DNA of 64,000 bases from Candidatus Hydrogenedentota bacterium (GTDB lineage Bacteria; Hydrogenedentota; Hydrogenedentia; Hydrogenedentales; JAEUWI01): the NCBI GenBank assembly GCA_019637335.1, contig JAHBVV010000011.1, forward strand, positions 124,001 through 188,000. Direction: 5' to 3'. The notes under the pieces were generated by a model, which was not told the origin of the DNA, searched no databases, and saw nothing but the letters and a program-made list of their open reading frames with translations. The translations under genes and the position numbers were made by a program. Positions 18,206 to 27,041 of this stretch are shown piece by piece (position 1 is the first letter of the stretch; the number at the start of each line of letters is the position of its first letter).

Positions 18206-19278
18206 CCTACGACACCGGGAACCGACTGAGCCGCGTGGACATTCCGAACGGCATGCACACGGCGTATGCGTATGATACGTCCGGGCGGCTGGACGCCATC
18301 CACCACAAGGACGGGACTACGGTGGTCCAGGGCTTTGACTACACCTTCGACAATGGCGGCAACATCACCCGCATCGACCACGAGGATGGCAGCTATTGGG
18401 CCTACGATTACGATGGGCGGGACCGGCTCATCGAGGCCGAGCGCTACGACGACACGCCAACGCTCCTCCACCGCTACACCTACACCTATGACGATGCCGA
18501 CAACATGCTCACGAAAGCCGTCTACGATCCGAGTGGCCCGAGCACCGTCACCACCACCTTCACCTACAACGACGCCAACGAACAAACCAGCATGAGCGAC
18601 GGGACCACCACGACGAACATGACCTATGACGAATGGGGCCGTCTGGTGGAGAAGGACGACGGAACCTACACCGCCACCTACGTTTGGGGACTTGGTTCCG
18701 AACTACTGCAGTTTGATTCGAATTTCCCCGGACAGGGAACCGTCAGCTATCAGTATGGAGGTGATGGCAAGCGCCGTAGCGTGGACGACGGAACGAGTTT
18801 TGTGTGGTACAACTGGGCCAGAAACATTCCCATTAATGAAGAGGACCAAGGAGCAGGTGTCGGCGATGGGCCGTTAAGCAAGACTCTCATTGCCTTTCGA
18901 GCAGAAGTGGGAGGGAGCGATCCATCCTCGGGCACATATACCTATTTCGCGACGGACCACCTAGGTTCGATCCGTTCGACCTTTAACCAAGCGAAGAACA
19001 ATACGGGGAATGCCGAACTCGCTCCGTTTGGCACGCTTTATCAGGCTGCATTGCCAGGGGCAACGAGAGCACGATATAGCGCCCACACGCTTGATAACAA
19101 AACGGGACTGTACTATACCGAATATCGCTACTATGCGCCGGATAATGCACGATGGCTGAACCGGGATACCTTCGGCGCGATTGATGGACCGAACCTCTAT
19201 GCCTACGTGGGCAACAATCCGATATCGTACTGGGACCCCAATGGAGCAAGCCAGGTTCCAACGGAAGCTGGTGGATAA
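18206..19278 (+). pseudogene. RHS/YD-repeat core fragment
   Basis: About 350 codons encode YD repeats (YAYDTSGRLDAI, YAYDYDGRDRLIEAE, YTYDDADNML, YDEWGRLVEKD) and then the RHS core signature (YRYYAPDNARWLNRDTFGAI, LYAYVGNNPISYWDPNG). Full RHS proteins carry an N-terminal export domain and dozens more repeats, and the core is followed by a variable toxin-like tip. Here the repeats begin abruptly at SYDTGNRL, right after repeat-laden non-coding sequence, and the frame ends ~10 residues after the core. No ribosome site precedes it. I read it as the 3' remnant of an RHS gene, though a short in-frame start at 18076 exists. Confidence 0.7.
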
Positions 19279-19379
19279 ATAGGGGACAGGCATCTATTTT
19301 GCCTAACCACTCAAAAAGGATTCATAAGAGATGCGCATCGCCGTGTTTGCCCGCCACCGGCCTGAAACCGCTGGACATC

Positions 19380-19493
19380 GGGCGCTCGAAGCACCACGAC
19401 TACTACCTCGACGCGACGGCCTTCGAGCGCTGGGAGTACGTGTATGACGGGGACAACATGCTGGTCGAGCTCGTCGGGGCAGCTGACAGTTGA
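19380..19493 (+). pseudogene. Second RHS fragment
   Basis: The ~38 codons end in AFERWEYVYDGDNMLVEL, a YD-repeat segment, then stop in a run of CAGTTGACAGC-like sequence. It is not in register with the preceding RHS frame and cannot stand alone. It supports the idea that several RHS pieces have decayed here. Confidence 0.5.
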
Positions 19494-20092
19494 CAGCGGG
19501 GGCGTTGGATTAGATTGAGGGGAGTCAAGTTTTTCGGCTTCCTGGGAGTTGAACCGCTCGTGCGGGGTGGTTGTGGCGGCGGTCGGTTGGCGTTGCTCCA
19601 GGCACACGAATCCGCTTGGGGCGGAATCGCGTGGCATGCTTGAAAGGGAGGAGCAGACAGGATTTTCGCCCCTTGAGGCCGATGCATGCCGCGCGAACTG
19701 GCCCGACCCCGACCGGGACATACCCCCGCGCTGGGGCGTGACGTGTTGACGCTCCGGGCGCCAGTGGACGCGGGGGTGTTCGTTGCAGTGTCTGGCGCCT
19801 CTGCGGCGGTACGTCCCTTGAAGGGACGGGTGCGCGCTGGAAACCTCGAACCCGCGCACATAGACTGGCGTCCCGCGCAGGAGACCGCCGCCCTTCCCGA
19901 ACACCGCCGGTGCGCGCGCCTGTCCCGGTCGGGGTAGCGGCGGGAGGCGTGATTTGTGGTGGGGGGGACTGGCACGGGCAAGCCCTTGCAGGCTTGTCCG
20001 TGGCACACCCGGGGGGGCAGTTGTCAGTTGTCAGTTGAGTGTTGACAGCTGACTGTTAGAAGGGGCAGGGGCGGTATTGCGGGGTACGCCTT
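19494..20092. repeat. Repeat-rich spacer
   Basis: Contains an inverted copy of repeat B (19548-19637), an inverted copy of the palindromic repeat A (19972-20006), and AGTTGACAGC / CAGTTGTCAGTTGAGTG iterations at 19485-19500 and 20020-20056. No coding signal seen. Confidence 0.6.
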
Positions 20093-21271
20093 TTAATCCC
20101 CGCAGCGCGCGCGATACCCCGGTTCCCGGGCGCGCTCGACGGCTTCGGCGATGCGCGCGGCGACCTCGTGGATCTCCCCGGCGGTGGTCGGGCGTCCCAG
20201 GCTGAAGCGGATGCTGCATTCGATGGCCTCGCGGTCGCGGCCCATCGCGGCGAGAACGTAGCTGGACAGCCGCGTCGCGCTGCTGCACGCGGCCCCCGCC
20301 GACACCGCGACTTCGGGCGCCCCGGCCATGATCGCTTCCGCAGCCGCTCCGGCGAAGGTCAGGTTGGCGAAGCCGGCGAGGCGCGCGCCCGGCGCGCCAT
20401 TCCGGGTTACCCCGGCCAGGCGCCGCATCAACGCGCTTTCAAGCAGGTCGCGTAGTTCCGCGATCCGCGCCTGCTCCGTTTCCGGGTCGCGCCCCGCGAT
20501 CTCCGCCGCGAGGCCCAGCCCCACGATGCCCGGGACGTTCAGCGTGCCCGACCGGAGGCCCCCCTCGTGGCCGCCGCCGTGGATCAGCAGGGCACAGCGC
20601 ACGCGCGGGCCCTTCCGGCGAACATAGAGCGCACCCACGCCCTTCGGCCCATAAATCTTGTGCGCGCTCAGGCTCAGGAGGTCAATGTGATCGCGGTTGA
20701 CGTCTATCCGGAGCTTCCCGAAACTCTGCGTGGCGTCGGTGTGGAACAGGACGCCGCGTGCGCGGCACAACGCCCCGATCTCGCGAATCGGCTGGAGTAC
20801 ACCCGTCTCGTTGTTGGCGTGCATCACCGAGACCAGCCGGGTCTCCGGCGTGATCGCATCGGCAAGCCGTTCGAGGTCGATAAGCCCGTCGTCATCAACT
20901 GGCAGGCGCTTGACGTGGACCCCTTGCGACGCCAGATGCGCGCAGCAGTCGATCACGGCCTTGTGTTCCGTGGCGGCGGTGACGATGTGGTTGCCGCGTC
21001 CCGCGTAATACGGCGCAAACGTCACCCCCTGAAGCGCCAGGTTGTCGGATTCCGTCGCGCCGCTCGTCCAGACGATCTCGCGCGGGTCGGCCCCCAGCAC
21101 CGCCGCCACCTGTTCGCGCGCGTGTTCGACCGCGTCCCGCGCCGCCTTTCCCGCCGCGTGGCCCGTGCTTGCGGCATTGCCGAAGCGCTCGTTGAAATAC
21201 GGCAGCATCGCGTCCAGCACCCGCGGGTCAACCGGCGTCGTGGCCGCGTAATCCAGGTAGATCAGGCTCAT
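20093..21271 (-). CDS. Cysteine desulfurase (NifS/IscS-type, PLP)
   Basis: The 392-aa protein takes sulfur from L-cysteine as an enzyme persulfide for Fe-S or thio-cofactor assembly. It has the YLDYAATTPVDPRVLDAM start, TSGATESDNLAL, the TEHKAVID cofactor histidine, the PLP lysine K205 in LSAHKIYGPKG, and a C-terminal loop GAACSSATR with C329 as candidate persulfide residue. That short loop puts it in the NifS/IscS group rather than SufS. Its ATG overlaps the stop of the cyclase gene by 4 bp (ATGA), so it is the last gene of the nine-gene operon. This implies sulfur supply to the Fe-S, radical SAM or lipoyl proteins encoded upstream; no IscU or SufE-like partner is nearby. Confidence 0.9.
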   Translation of the reverse strand: MSLIYLDYAATTPVDPRVLDAMLPYFNERFGNAASTGHAAGKAARDAVEHAREQVAAVLGADPREIVWTSGATESDNLALQGVTFAPYYAGRGNHIVTAATEHKAVIDCCAHLASQGVHVKRLPVDDDGLIDLERLADAITPETRLVSVMHANNETGVLQPIREIGALCRARGVLFHTDATQSFGKLRIDVNRDHIDLLSLSAHKIYGPKGVGALYVRRKGPRVRCALLIHGGGHEGGLRSGTLNVPGIVGLGLAAEIAGRDPETEQARIAELRDLLESALMRRLAGVTRNGAPGARLAGFANLTFAGAAAEAIMAGAPEVAVSAGAACSSATRLSSYVLAAMGRDREAIECSIRFSLGRPTTAGEIHEVAARIAEAVERAREPGYRARCGD

Positions 21272-23142
21272 GGCGCGGGCGCATCCTCGGCCAGGCAGGC
21301 CGCGGCGCCCGCAAGCGCGGATACGGTGAAGACAAGCGGATACATCGCCTCATGATACCAGAGCTGGGCGAAATAGAGCCCGATCGGCGTCGCAGGGAAC
21401 TGGACGCCGCTCGCCGTAGCGACTTCAAGCCATGCGCAACCCTGGAGCATGGCCTCGCGTTGCCTTCCGACATCCCCGGCGTAGCACAGATTCCGCGCCA
21501 GCGCGTCCACAGCCAGCGCGGTCTCCTCGATACTCGGGACAACGCCCGGCGCCCCGCCCCAGCCGCCATCCGGGCCCTGCGCCACCAGCAGCCAGTTTAC
21601 GGCCCGCGCGCGCGCCGCTGTCCACGCGTCCCGTACGCCCGCGAAGGCCGCCACCCCGGGCAATTCCGGAACGCCCAGCGTGACCGCCGTGCCATACACC
21701 GGATTGGTCTGCCCCGGCGCCGCCTGATTCCCAAACCAGAGCGGCGTCCACGATCCATCCTCGGCCTGCTCCCGCAGGAGAAACGTGATCGCGCGCGCGG
21801 CGGCGGTGTCCACCTCCACACCCAGCGCCGGCGACACAAGATTCCGCCACGCGAGCCACGCGCGCAGACTGTGGGCCGTCAGATCGGGACAGCTCTTGTC
21901 GAAGGGCAATTTGCCCCAACCCCGGCAGAAGGTCGGAATCCCGCCGTCCTTGTTCTGGAGGTCCATAAGCCAGCGGATGCCCGCTTCGGCGCATTCCAGG
22001 ATCGTGGCGTCCACGAGCCGTCCCTCCGCCGCCGCCAGGCCGTACACCGCAAGCAAGGCCCCCGGCGTATCGTCCGCGTCCGGAACCCCGCCCGAAAGAT
22101 CGGTCCAGGCCCAGCCGCCCGGCGCCGCCAGCGTGTAAGGGTGGGGGACCCGCCCCTGCCGCGCCAGGATCCATTCCAGGAGCCGGCCCCGCTCCGCCCC
22201 CGGAAGGTGTTCGCCTGGCGATCCGCCTCGCGCCAGCGCCTTTACCGCCAGCGTCGTGACCCACGTCCGCAGGTTCGTGTCAATCGGCCAGCTGCCGTCC
22301 GGGCGCACCGTATCGGCCAGAAAGTCCAGACAACGCGCCGTCACGGGATGGCTGGCCTCCCCGGCGCCGATGAGGCTCATCGCCACAAAACTGGTCAGGG
22401 GCGCGGCCTCCAGAAAGCCGCCCGACGCCGGTTGAATGGCCTCGAGGGTGCGCAGGGTGGGCTTGCGGGCCAGCGCGCGAAGGCAACGGAGGACCGGATT
22501 GCGGCTCGGGCGCTGGCGGTGCTGCGCCTGGCCCACCGCGATGAGCGCCGGCAGCGCGTAGCTCACCACGGGCAGCCCCAGGCGGTTGAACCAGCGGCGG
22601 GGGAAGGCCCCCAGCTCGAAGGGCAGCGCCGGGATCCCGCGCCAGGCCGCCCGCCCCGCGCCGAAGCGGCCCGACAGGGCGCACATCGTCAGAATCGGTA
22701 CCGAAAAGGTCCGGTCAAGCCCGTAGCGCGCGCAGATCGTGCGGGCGATCGCGTCCGCGGTCAGCTCGCCCGTTTCGCGCACAAGCCACGTCTCCGCGCG
22801 ATGCGCGGCGGGGGAGGGGACGCCGTCTTCGTGTTGGGCCGCGCCCAGCGCCGCCCAGCACAGCGTCGTCGTGCTGATGTTCGTCGGGCTGTCCACCGTG
22901 TCGCCCCACCCGCCATCCGCATTCTGGCGCCTTTCCAGCCACGACCGCGCGCCTCCGATGAGCGCGCCGATATCACCGCCGCCCGCCGGTACCCCCGCGC
23001 GCCGCGCCAGGGTCAAGGCGCAGAGCGCCGTCGCCGTGGATAGCGCGCTCGACGAAAGTTCGCCGTCCCAGCACCCAGCCTCGTTTCGCGCGTCCAGGAG
23101 CCGCGCGCGCGCGGTTTCAAGCGTCTTCAAGAGCGCATCCAT
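21268..23142 (-). CDS. shc: Squalene-hopene-type cyclase (class II triterpene cyclase)
   Basis: The 624-aa protein is close to the usual length of squalene-hopene cyclases. The protonating motif is D355-A-D357-D358-T (family DxDDT). QW-type repeats are spread over both domains: QNADGGWGDT, QNKDGGI, EQAEDGSW and AQGPDGGWGG. The end YHEAMYPLVFTVSAL parallels the YRHxFP-type terminus of the family. Known members cyclise squalene to hopene at the inner membrane. It lies 13 bp after the terpene-cyclase-repeat gene and overlaps the cysteine desulfurase start. Sequence between motifs is diverged, so another linear isoprenoid could be the substrate. No squalene synthase genes (hpnC/D/E) are in the window. 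Confidence 0.82.
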   Translation of the reverse strand: MDALLKTLETARARLLDARNEAGCWDGELSSSALSTATALCALTLARRAGVPAGGGDIGALIGGARSWLERRQNADGGWGDTVDSPTNISTTTLCWAALGAAQHEDGVPSPAAHRAETWLVRETGELTADAIARTICARYGLDRTFSVPILTMCALSGRFGAGRAAWRGIPALPFELGAFPRRWFNRLGLPVVSYALPALIAVGQAQHRQRPSRNPVLRCLRALARKPTLRTLEAIQPASGGFLEAAPLTSFVAMSLIGAGEASHPVTARCLDFLADTVRPDGSWPIDTNLRTWVTTLAVKALARGGSPGEHLPGAERGRLLEWILARQGRVPHPYTLAAPGGWAWTDLSGGVPDADDTPGALLAVYGLAAAEGRLVDATILECAEAGIRWLMDLQNKDGGIPTFCRGWGKLPFDKSCPDLTAHSLRAWLAWRNLVSPALGVEVDTAAARAITFLLREQAEDGSWTPLWFGNQAAPGQTNPVYGTAVTLGVPELPGVAAFAGVRDAWTAARARAVNWLLVAQGPDGGWGGAPGVVPSIEETALAVDALARNLCYAGDVGRQREAMLQGCAWLEVATASGVQFPATPIGLYFAQLWYHEAMYPLVFTVSALAGAAACLAEDAPAP

Positions 23143-23155
23143 AATCCGTCCAATG

Positions 23156-24019
23156 TCAAAGGCTCAAGTGCCCCAGCGCCAGCAGCGCGTAATATGTATA
23201 CTCGCAATCCTCCGCGTCGTCCGCCCAGCTCCCGCAGAACGCCTTGCCCGTCCAGAGGCTGTCCAGGAAGTCGAGGCACGGCTCCTTCACGTGTTCAAAG
23301 GACATGTGCATGCCCGATAGCGCGTGCAGCGCCGTGGCGGTGGAGAGCAGGTCCGGAAAGTCGATCAGGCCCGTCGCGGTGAAGCCGCCGTCCGCGTGGC
23401 AGCGGGCAAGCAACCACGCCCCCGCTTCCGGCGGCGGCGGCTCCCCAAGATGCCGGAGCAGCGTTAGCGCCGCCGCCGTGGCGGGCGTCGTGCCCACGGG
23501 CATCGCCGGCTCGTTTGCGTAGGCGCCATCCTCCGTGCGCAGGCCGGCCAGGCACCCGATCATGCGCGCCGGATCCGGCATCGGGAGTCCCAGGTCTTGA
23601 TACAGCCCCATCGCCAGAAAGCTGTGGTAGACCGTGCCCCGGCCCGCCCCGGAATGAGCCGCGTAGCCGCCGTCCGGCGTCCGACAGGCCTCGATTTGCG
23701 CCGCAAGCGCCCGTTTCGCCCCGGCGTCCAGGCCCTGGCCCGGCATCGTGGCCCAGCAGCGCGCCAGACACGCCGCGTGCACAAAATCGAGGGACTCCGG
23801 ATCACCGAGGTTGTTGAGGAACGCGCGCGTCTCCTCCAGCGGGAGTTCGGCGCGCAACGCCAGGAGGCCCTCCAGCCCGAACACAGTGTAATAGAGATCG
23901 GGATTGCCGGCGCGATCCGCCACGCCCCCCGCGGCAAGAAACTGCCCGCGCAAGAACTCAGCGACCGGCCGCGACGCTTCCTGGAGCAGATTCGGGGCCA
24001 GCCGCGCGACTTGTAGCAT
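23156..24019 (-). CDS. Prenyltransferase/squalene-oxidase-repeat protein (half-cyclase)
   Basis: The 287-aa protein consists of alpha/alpha-barrel repeats as in protein prenyltransferase beta subunits and one domain of triterpene cyclases: CRTPDGGYAAHSGAGRGTVY, LRTEDGAYANEPAMPVGTT, CHADGGFTATGLIDFPDLLS. There is no DxDD motif, so it cannot be a class II cyclase alone. A full set of zinc ligands for a prenyltransferase is not obvious. I prefer ATG 24019, six bases after GAGG, to the GTG at 24037. Either start overlaps the synthase gene by 60-80 bp, implying coupling. It may be an accessory domain for the cyclase or bind the polyprenyl product; function unknown. Confidence 0.75.
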   Translation of the reverse strand: MLQVARLAPNLLQEASRPVAEFLRGQFLAAGGVADRAGNPDLYYTVFGLEGLLALRAELPLEETRAFLNNLGDPESLDFVHAACLARCWATMPGQGLDAGAKRALAAQIEACRTPDGGYAAHSGAGRGTVYHSFLAMGLYQDLGLPMPDPARMIGCLAGLRTEDGAYANEPAMPVGTTPATAAALTLLRHLGEPPPPEAGAWLLARCHADGGFTATGLIDFPDLLSTATALHALSGMHMSFEHVKEPCLDFLDSLWTGKAFCGSWADDAEDCEYTYYALLALGHLSL

Positions 24020-25778
24020 TTCGAGCCTCAAACTCACTGCAATAGCCCTCGATAAGCTGCTCGCTGAACATTTTTCCGACCACCCGGCGCAGGAGCCCCT
24101 TCAGGGTCGCGTTGGGGATGAACCGGAGCGACCGGATCGCCTCCTCCTTGTACGCCGCGAGCAGGTCGTCGGCCTTCTCCAGCACGCCGCGATCCTCAAG
24201 AATTTCACGGACCTCCTCGCGCACGTCGGCATAAGGGATTTCACCCCGCCAGAGACGCGCAATCAGATCCTGCTGCGCACCTTCCACCGCCCGCTTGTGC
24301 GCGATCGCCAGAATGAGCGACGGCCGAATCGCGTCCAAATCGTGGGAATCGCCCTCGTCGGAATGGTCCTCGATATCGTCGTTGATCTGGTAGGCGATGC
24401 CCAGGGCCTCGCTGTATTTCTGGAGCACCTCGTGCGTTTCCTCATCCGCCCCGCCCAGGCACGCGCCCAGCCGCAGCGCCACCTCAAAGGCCGGCGCCGT
24501 CTTCATCCGGAAGATATCCAGGATCTCCAGCGACGTAAGAACCCGCCGGTTTTCGGCCCAGCAAAGCTCCGTGCCCTGGCCGCGGCTCAGCGTCTCGTGC
24601 GAGCAGGCCGCCAGCCGCAACATTTCCACCTTGCGAACCGGATCCACGTCCGCCTCGGCGAGCAGCCGGTAGCCCAGGCCGAGCAGGAAGTCACCCACGT
24701 TCAGCGCGATCGGCACGCCCCGCTCCGTGTGCAGGGTCGCCATGCCGTAGCGCTGGGTGTCCGCGTCCTCGATGTCGTCGTGGATGAGCGAGGCCTTGTG
24801 GAAACACTCAATCGCCACGGCGGTCTGGCGCAATGCGCGCGAGGGCGGCGGGGGCGTTTCATGGCGCGACGCCTCCAGCGCGAGCGCGGTGCACGCCGCG
24901 AGATACGGGCGCCAGCGCTTGCCATCGCGCGCGAGCCAGTCCCGGGCAATCTCGTCCGTCTCCGTGGCGCACGGCCCGAGCAGTTCGTCCAGCGCGTCGC
25001 GGGTAAACCACGCGCGCACGTCGGCCTTCAGCGCTTCCAGGTCGAGCCGGTACGTCTTGTCGTCCGCGGTGAGGTGAATTACATCCCAGACCCAGTCCAG
25101 GTCGACCGTGGTGTTGATGCAGTCGTCCTGCAAAAGGGGAATGGCGATACTCGGTATGGCCGCGGCTTCCATATGCGGGAAGCACTTCTCCAGCACGTTC
25201 AGACAACTCACCCCGACCACCGCCTCGATCTTTCCAGTCTCGATCATCTTGCGGACTATCGCCGACCCTTCCGCCACGAGCACCGCGTAGCCCAGGCGCT
25301 CCGCCTCGACGCTCAAATCCTGGATCGAGCAGAGACCGCATTCCTTGCACAGCAGGCCGAATTCATCGAAGGGCGCGGGACATTTGTCTTCCACGCGGAG
25401 GCACTTCGGCAGCAGGAGCAGGCGCCGATCGAAGGGAACCTGGGCCAGCGCATCCGCCCACGCGGCGTTGCTCAACAGCACGGCCGCGTAATCTTTGTAA
25501 ACCGGGTCCAGGCCGACGCGCTTCAGGACAGTGGCCGTGTGTTCCCGGAGTTCGTCCATCGTCAGCGGCGGCGTCAGTCCCTCCAGGCGCGTGTAAATTC
25601 GAATTGCCTCCTTCAGCCGGGCGCGAACCGTCTTTTCATCCGGAATGTCCGATTGGGCCGGGCGGTACGCCTGCCGGGGGACCCGGGGGGGCAGCACCAC
25701 CTGCGGAACCGGGCCAACGGCGGCGGGGGAGAGGGGGGCCGTTGCGGTTGCATGGCCATTGGATCGTACTTCGCTCAT
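23958..25778 (-). CDS. DUF116 domain fused to trans-polyprenyl diphosphate synthase
   Basis: The 606-aa product has two parts. Residues ~60-230 are DUF116-like, with cysteines in PKCLRVEDKCPAPF and GLLCKECGLCSIQDL that could bind metal or an Fe-S cluster. Residues ~270-560 are an IspA/IspB-type synthase with both aspartate-rich motifs: D334-D-I-E-D338 after LIH, and D467-D-I-E-D471 after QIN, plus GKRWRPYL for diphosphate binding. Such enzymes condense isopentenyl diphosphate onto an allylic primer; chain length cannot be told. A Pro/Ala-rich N-terminal ~45 residues looks disordered. It is the first lipid gene of the operon, just after the radical SAM gene (64-bp gap). The fusion ties a redox-type domain directly to prenyl chain synthesis. 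Confidence 0.85.
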   Translation of the reverse strand: MSEVRSNGHATATAPLSPAAVGPVPQVVLPPRVPRQAYRPAQSDIPDEKTVRARLKEAIRIYTRLEGLTPPLTMDELREHTATVLKRVGLDPVYKDYAAVLLSNAAWADALAQVPFDRRLLLLPKCLRVEDKCPAPFDEFGLLCKECGLCSIQDLSVEAERLGYAVLVAEGSAIVRKMIETGKIEAVVGVSCLNVLEKCFPHMEAAAIPSIAIPLLQDDCINTTVDLDWVWDVIHLTADDKTYRLDLEALKADVRAWFTRDALDELLGPCATETDEIARDWLARDGKRWRPYLAACTALALEASRHETPPPPSRALRQTAVAIECFHKASLIHDDIEDADTQRYGMATLHTERGVPIALNVGDFLLGLGYRLLAEADVDPVRKVEMLRLAACSHETLSRGQGTELCWAENRRVLTSLEILDIFRMKTAPAFEVALRLGACLGGADEETHEVLQKYSEALGIAYQINDDIEDHSDEGDSHDLDAIRPSLILAIAHKRAVEGAQQDLIARLWRGEIPYADVREEVREILEDRGVLEKADDLLAAYKEEAIRSLRFIPNATLKGLLRRVVGKMFSEQLIEGYCSEFEARNATSRAAGPESAPGSVAAGR

Positions 25779-25842
25779 GTCGCCACCACGTTCCTTTCGA
25801 CTCGTTCGCTGCGTGCGGGGCGCGGCGCCACAACATACCGTA

Positions 25843-27039
25843 TCACGTGTAGGCGCCGAACCCGAAAAACCAATACTTCTTGGCGAAACGATAGAGCCAA
25901 TGTTTCTCCGGGATCTCGTTGCCCGGGTTGTACTGGCTGTTACGCGACGCCATCGCCTCCAGTTCCGCCAGGGCCCGCTTGCGCGCGGTGGTATCGCGCG
26001 AGCCGTTCCGCGTCACGATGTCCTTCAGGAGATCGGGACGCTCCAGCACAATGCAGCCCCGCGTGGCCTGGGCCGCCGTCTTGCGGAAGTCCGCCAGCAA
26101 GGTAGACTCCGTCATGGTGCGGTAAATATCGCCGCCGTTGTCCCCGATCGACTCGTTCGCGAATTGGATGATCGGGCAGGGCTCGATATCGCCCCAGGGG
26201 CTGATGTGGTGGCTGATGCCCACGGCGGCGGGGCATAGCGCATTGCCCTGGTCGTCCCAGTACGCATCCACGAAACCGATGGGCTTGCGGTTGCGCATCT
26301 CCACGCCGAAGCGCCGCACCGCGAGCACCTGCTCGGGCGTGAGCGCCAGTTCCGGCTTCGGATCCGGGCCCACCGGGCGGTAGGTGTGAAACCAGGCGTA
26401 GTGCACGCCGCGCTTTACGAGTTCGTCGACCCATTCCTCGCGGACCAGTTCGTCAAAGTTGCTCTGGCACACGCTGGTGGCGACGCCCGTAATCAGCCGG
26501 TTGCGAATGCAGGCGTCGATGCCCGCCAGGGTATGGTTCAGCACATTCTTCCGCCCGCGCCGCTCGTCGCTGACGATTTCTCGGCCCTCGACGCTGATGA
26601 GGGGCGTGGCGTTGCCGGCGCGCCGGAGTTCGGCGGCCACCTTGTCCGTGATGAACTGCCCGTTGGTGAATATCTGGAAATAGCAGTCCGGATGCGCCTC
26701 CAGCAGCCGGATCAGGTCCGGGTGCATGAAGGGCTCGCCGCCGAGAATCCCGAAAAAGCTGTTGCCGTGCTTCTTTGCGTTGGTGACCAGGCGATCGAGG
26801 TCCTCAAACGATATCATGGACTCCGGCGCGGCCACGTCCACCCAGCAGCCCTGGCAGCGCAGGTTACAGCTGTTGATAATCGAAATATACAGAAACGGCG
26901 GGAATACCTTGCCCTTTTTCAGTTCGCGCTTGAAGCGCTGGACGGACAGCATGCCCTTGAACCCGAAGTTGTAGGAAAATTTCCACAGCAACCGGGCGTC
27001 GACCGTGCGAACCATGCGGTAGGCAATTGCGGGAACCAT
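25843..27039 (-). CDS. Radical SAM protein with SPASM-like C-terminus
   Basis: The 398-aa protein starts at ATG 27039, 2 bp after the ferredoxin stop; a longer upstream reading of the frame lies inside that gene and is not used. The radical SAM cluster motif is C58-N-L-R-C62-Q-G-C65, followed by GILGGEPFMHPDL (SAM-binding GGE) and IFTNGQFI. Additional cysteines late in the chain (ALCPAAVGISHHISPWGDIEPCP and RGCIVL) suggest an auxiliary cluster of SPASM type. Related proteins modify peptides, tRNA or lipids by hydrogen-atom abstraction. Next to the polyprenyl synthase and cyclase, a lipid target is the obvious guess. It lacks the N-terminal pattern of the adenosyl-hopanoid synthase HpnH, so I do not assign that role. 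Confidence 0.85.
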   Translation of the reverse strand: MVPAIAYRMVRTVDARLLWKFSYNFGFKGMLSVQRFKRELKKGKVFPPFLYISIINSCNLRCQGCWVDVAAPESMISFEDLDRLVTNAKKHGNSFFGILGGEPFMHPDLIRLLEAHPDCYFQIFTNGQFITDKVAAELRRAGNATPLISVEGREIVSDERRGRKNVLNHTLAGIDACIRNRLITGVATSVCQSNFDELVREEWVDELVKRGVHYAWFHTYRPVGPDPKPELALTPEQVLAVRRFGVEMRNRKPIGFVDAYWDDQGNALCPAAVGISHHISPWGDIEPCPIIQFANESIGDNGGDIYRTMTESTLLADFRKTAAQATRGCIVLERPDLLKDIVTRNGSRDTTARKRALAELEAMASRNSQYNPGNEIPEKHWLYRFAKKYWFFGFGAYT

Positions 27040-27041
27040 CG

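Noticed and set aside
21352-23043. Long Arg-rich frame opposite the SHC-type cyclase
   Set aside because: Same reason; the minus-strand frame has clear QW and DxDD motifs.
25843-27039. Assignment as HpnH (adenosyl-hopanoid radical SAM)
   Set aside because: Sits next to a cyclase and has CxxxCxxC, but N-terminal context and late Cys pattern differ from HpnH as I know it; kept as generic radical SAM.
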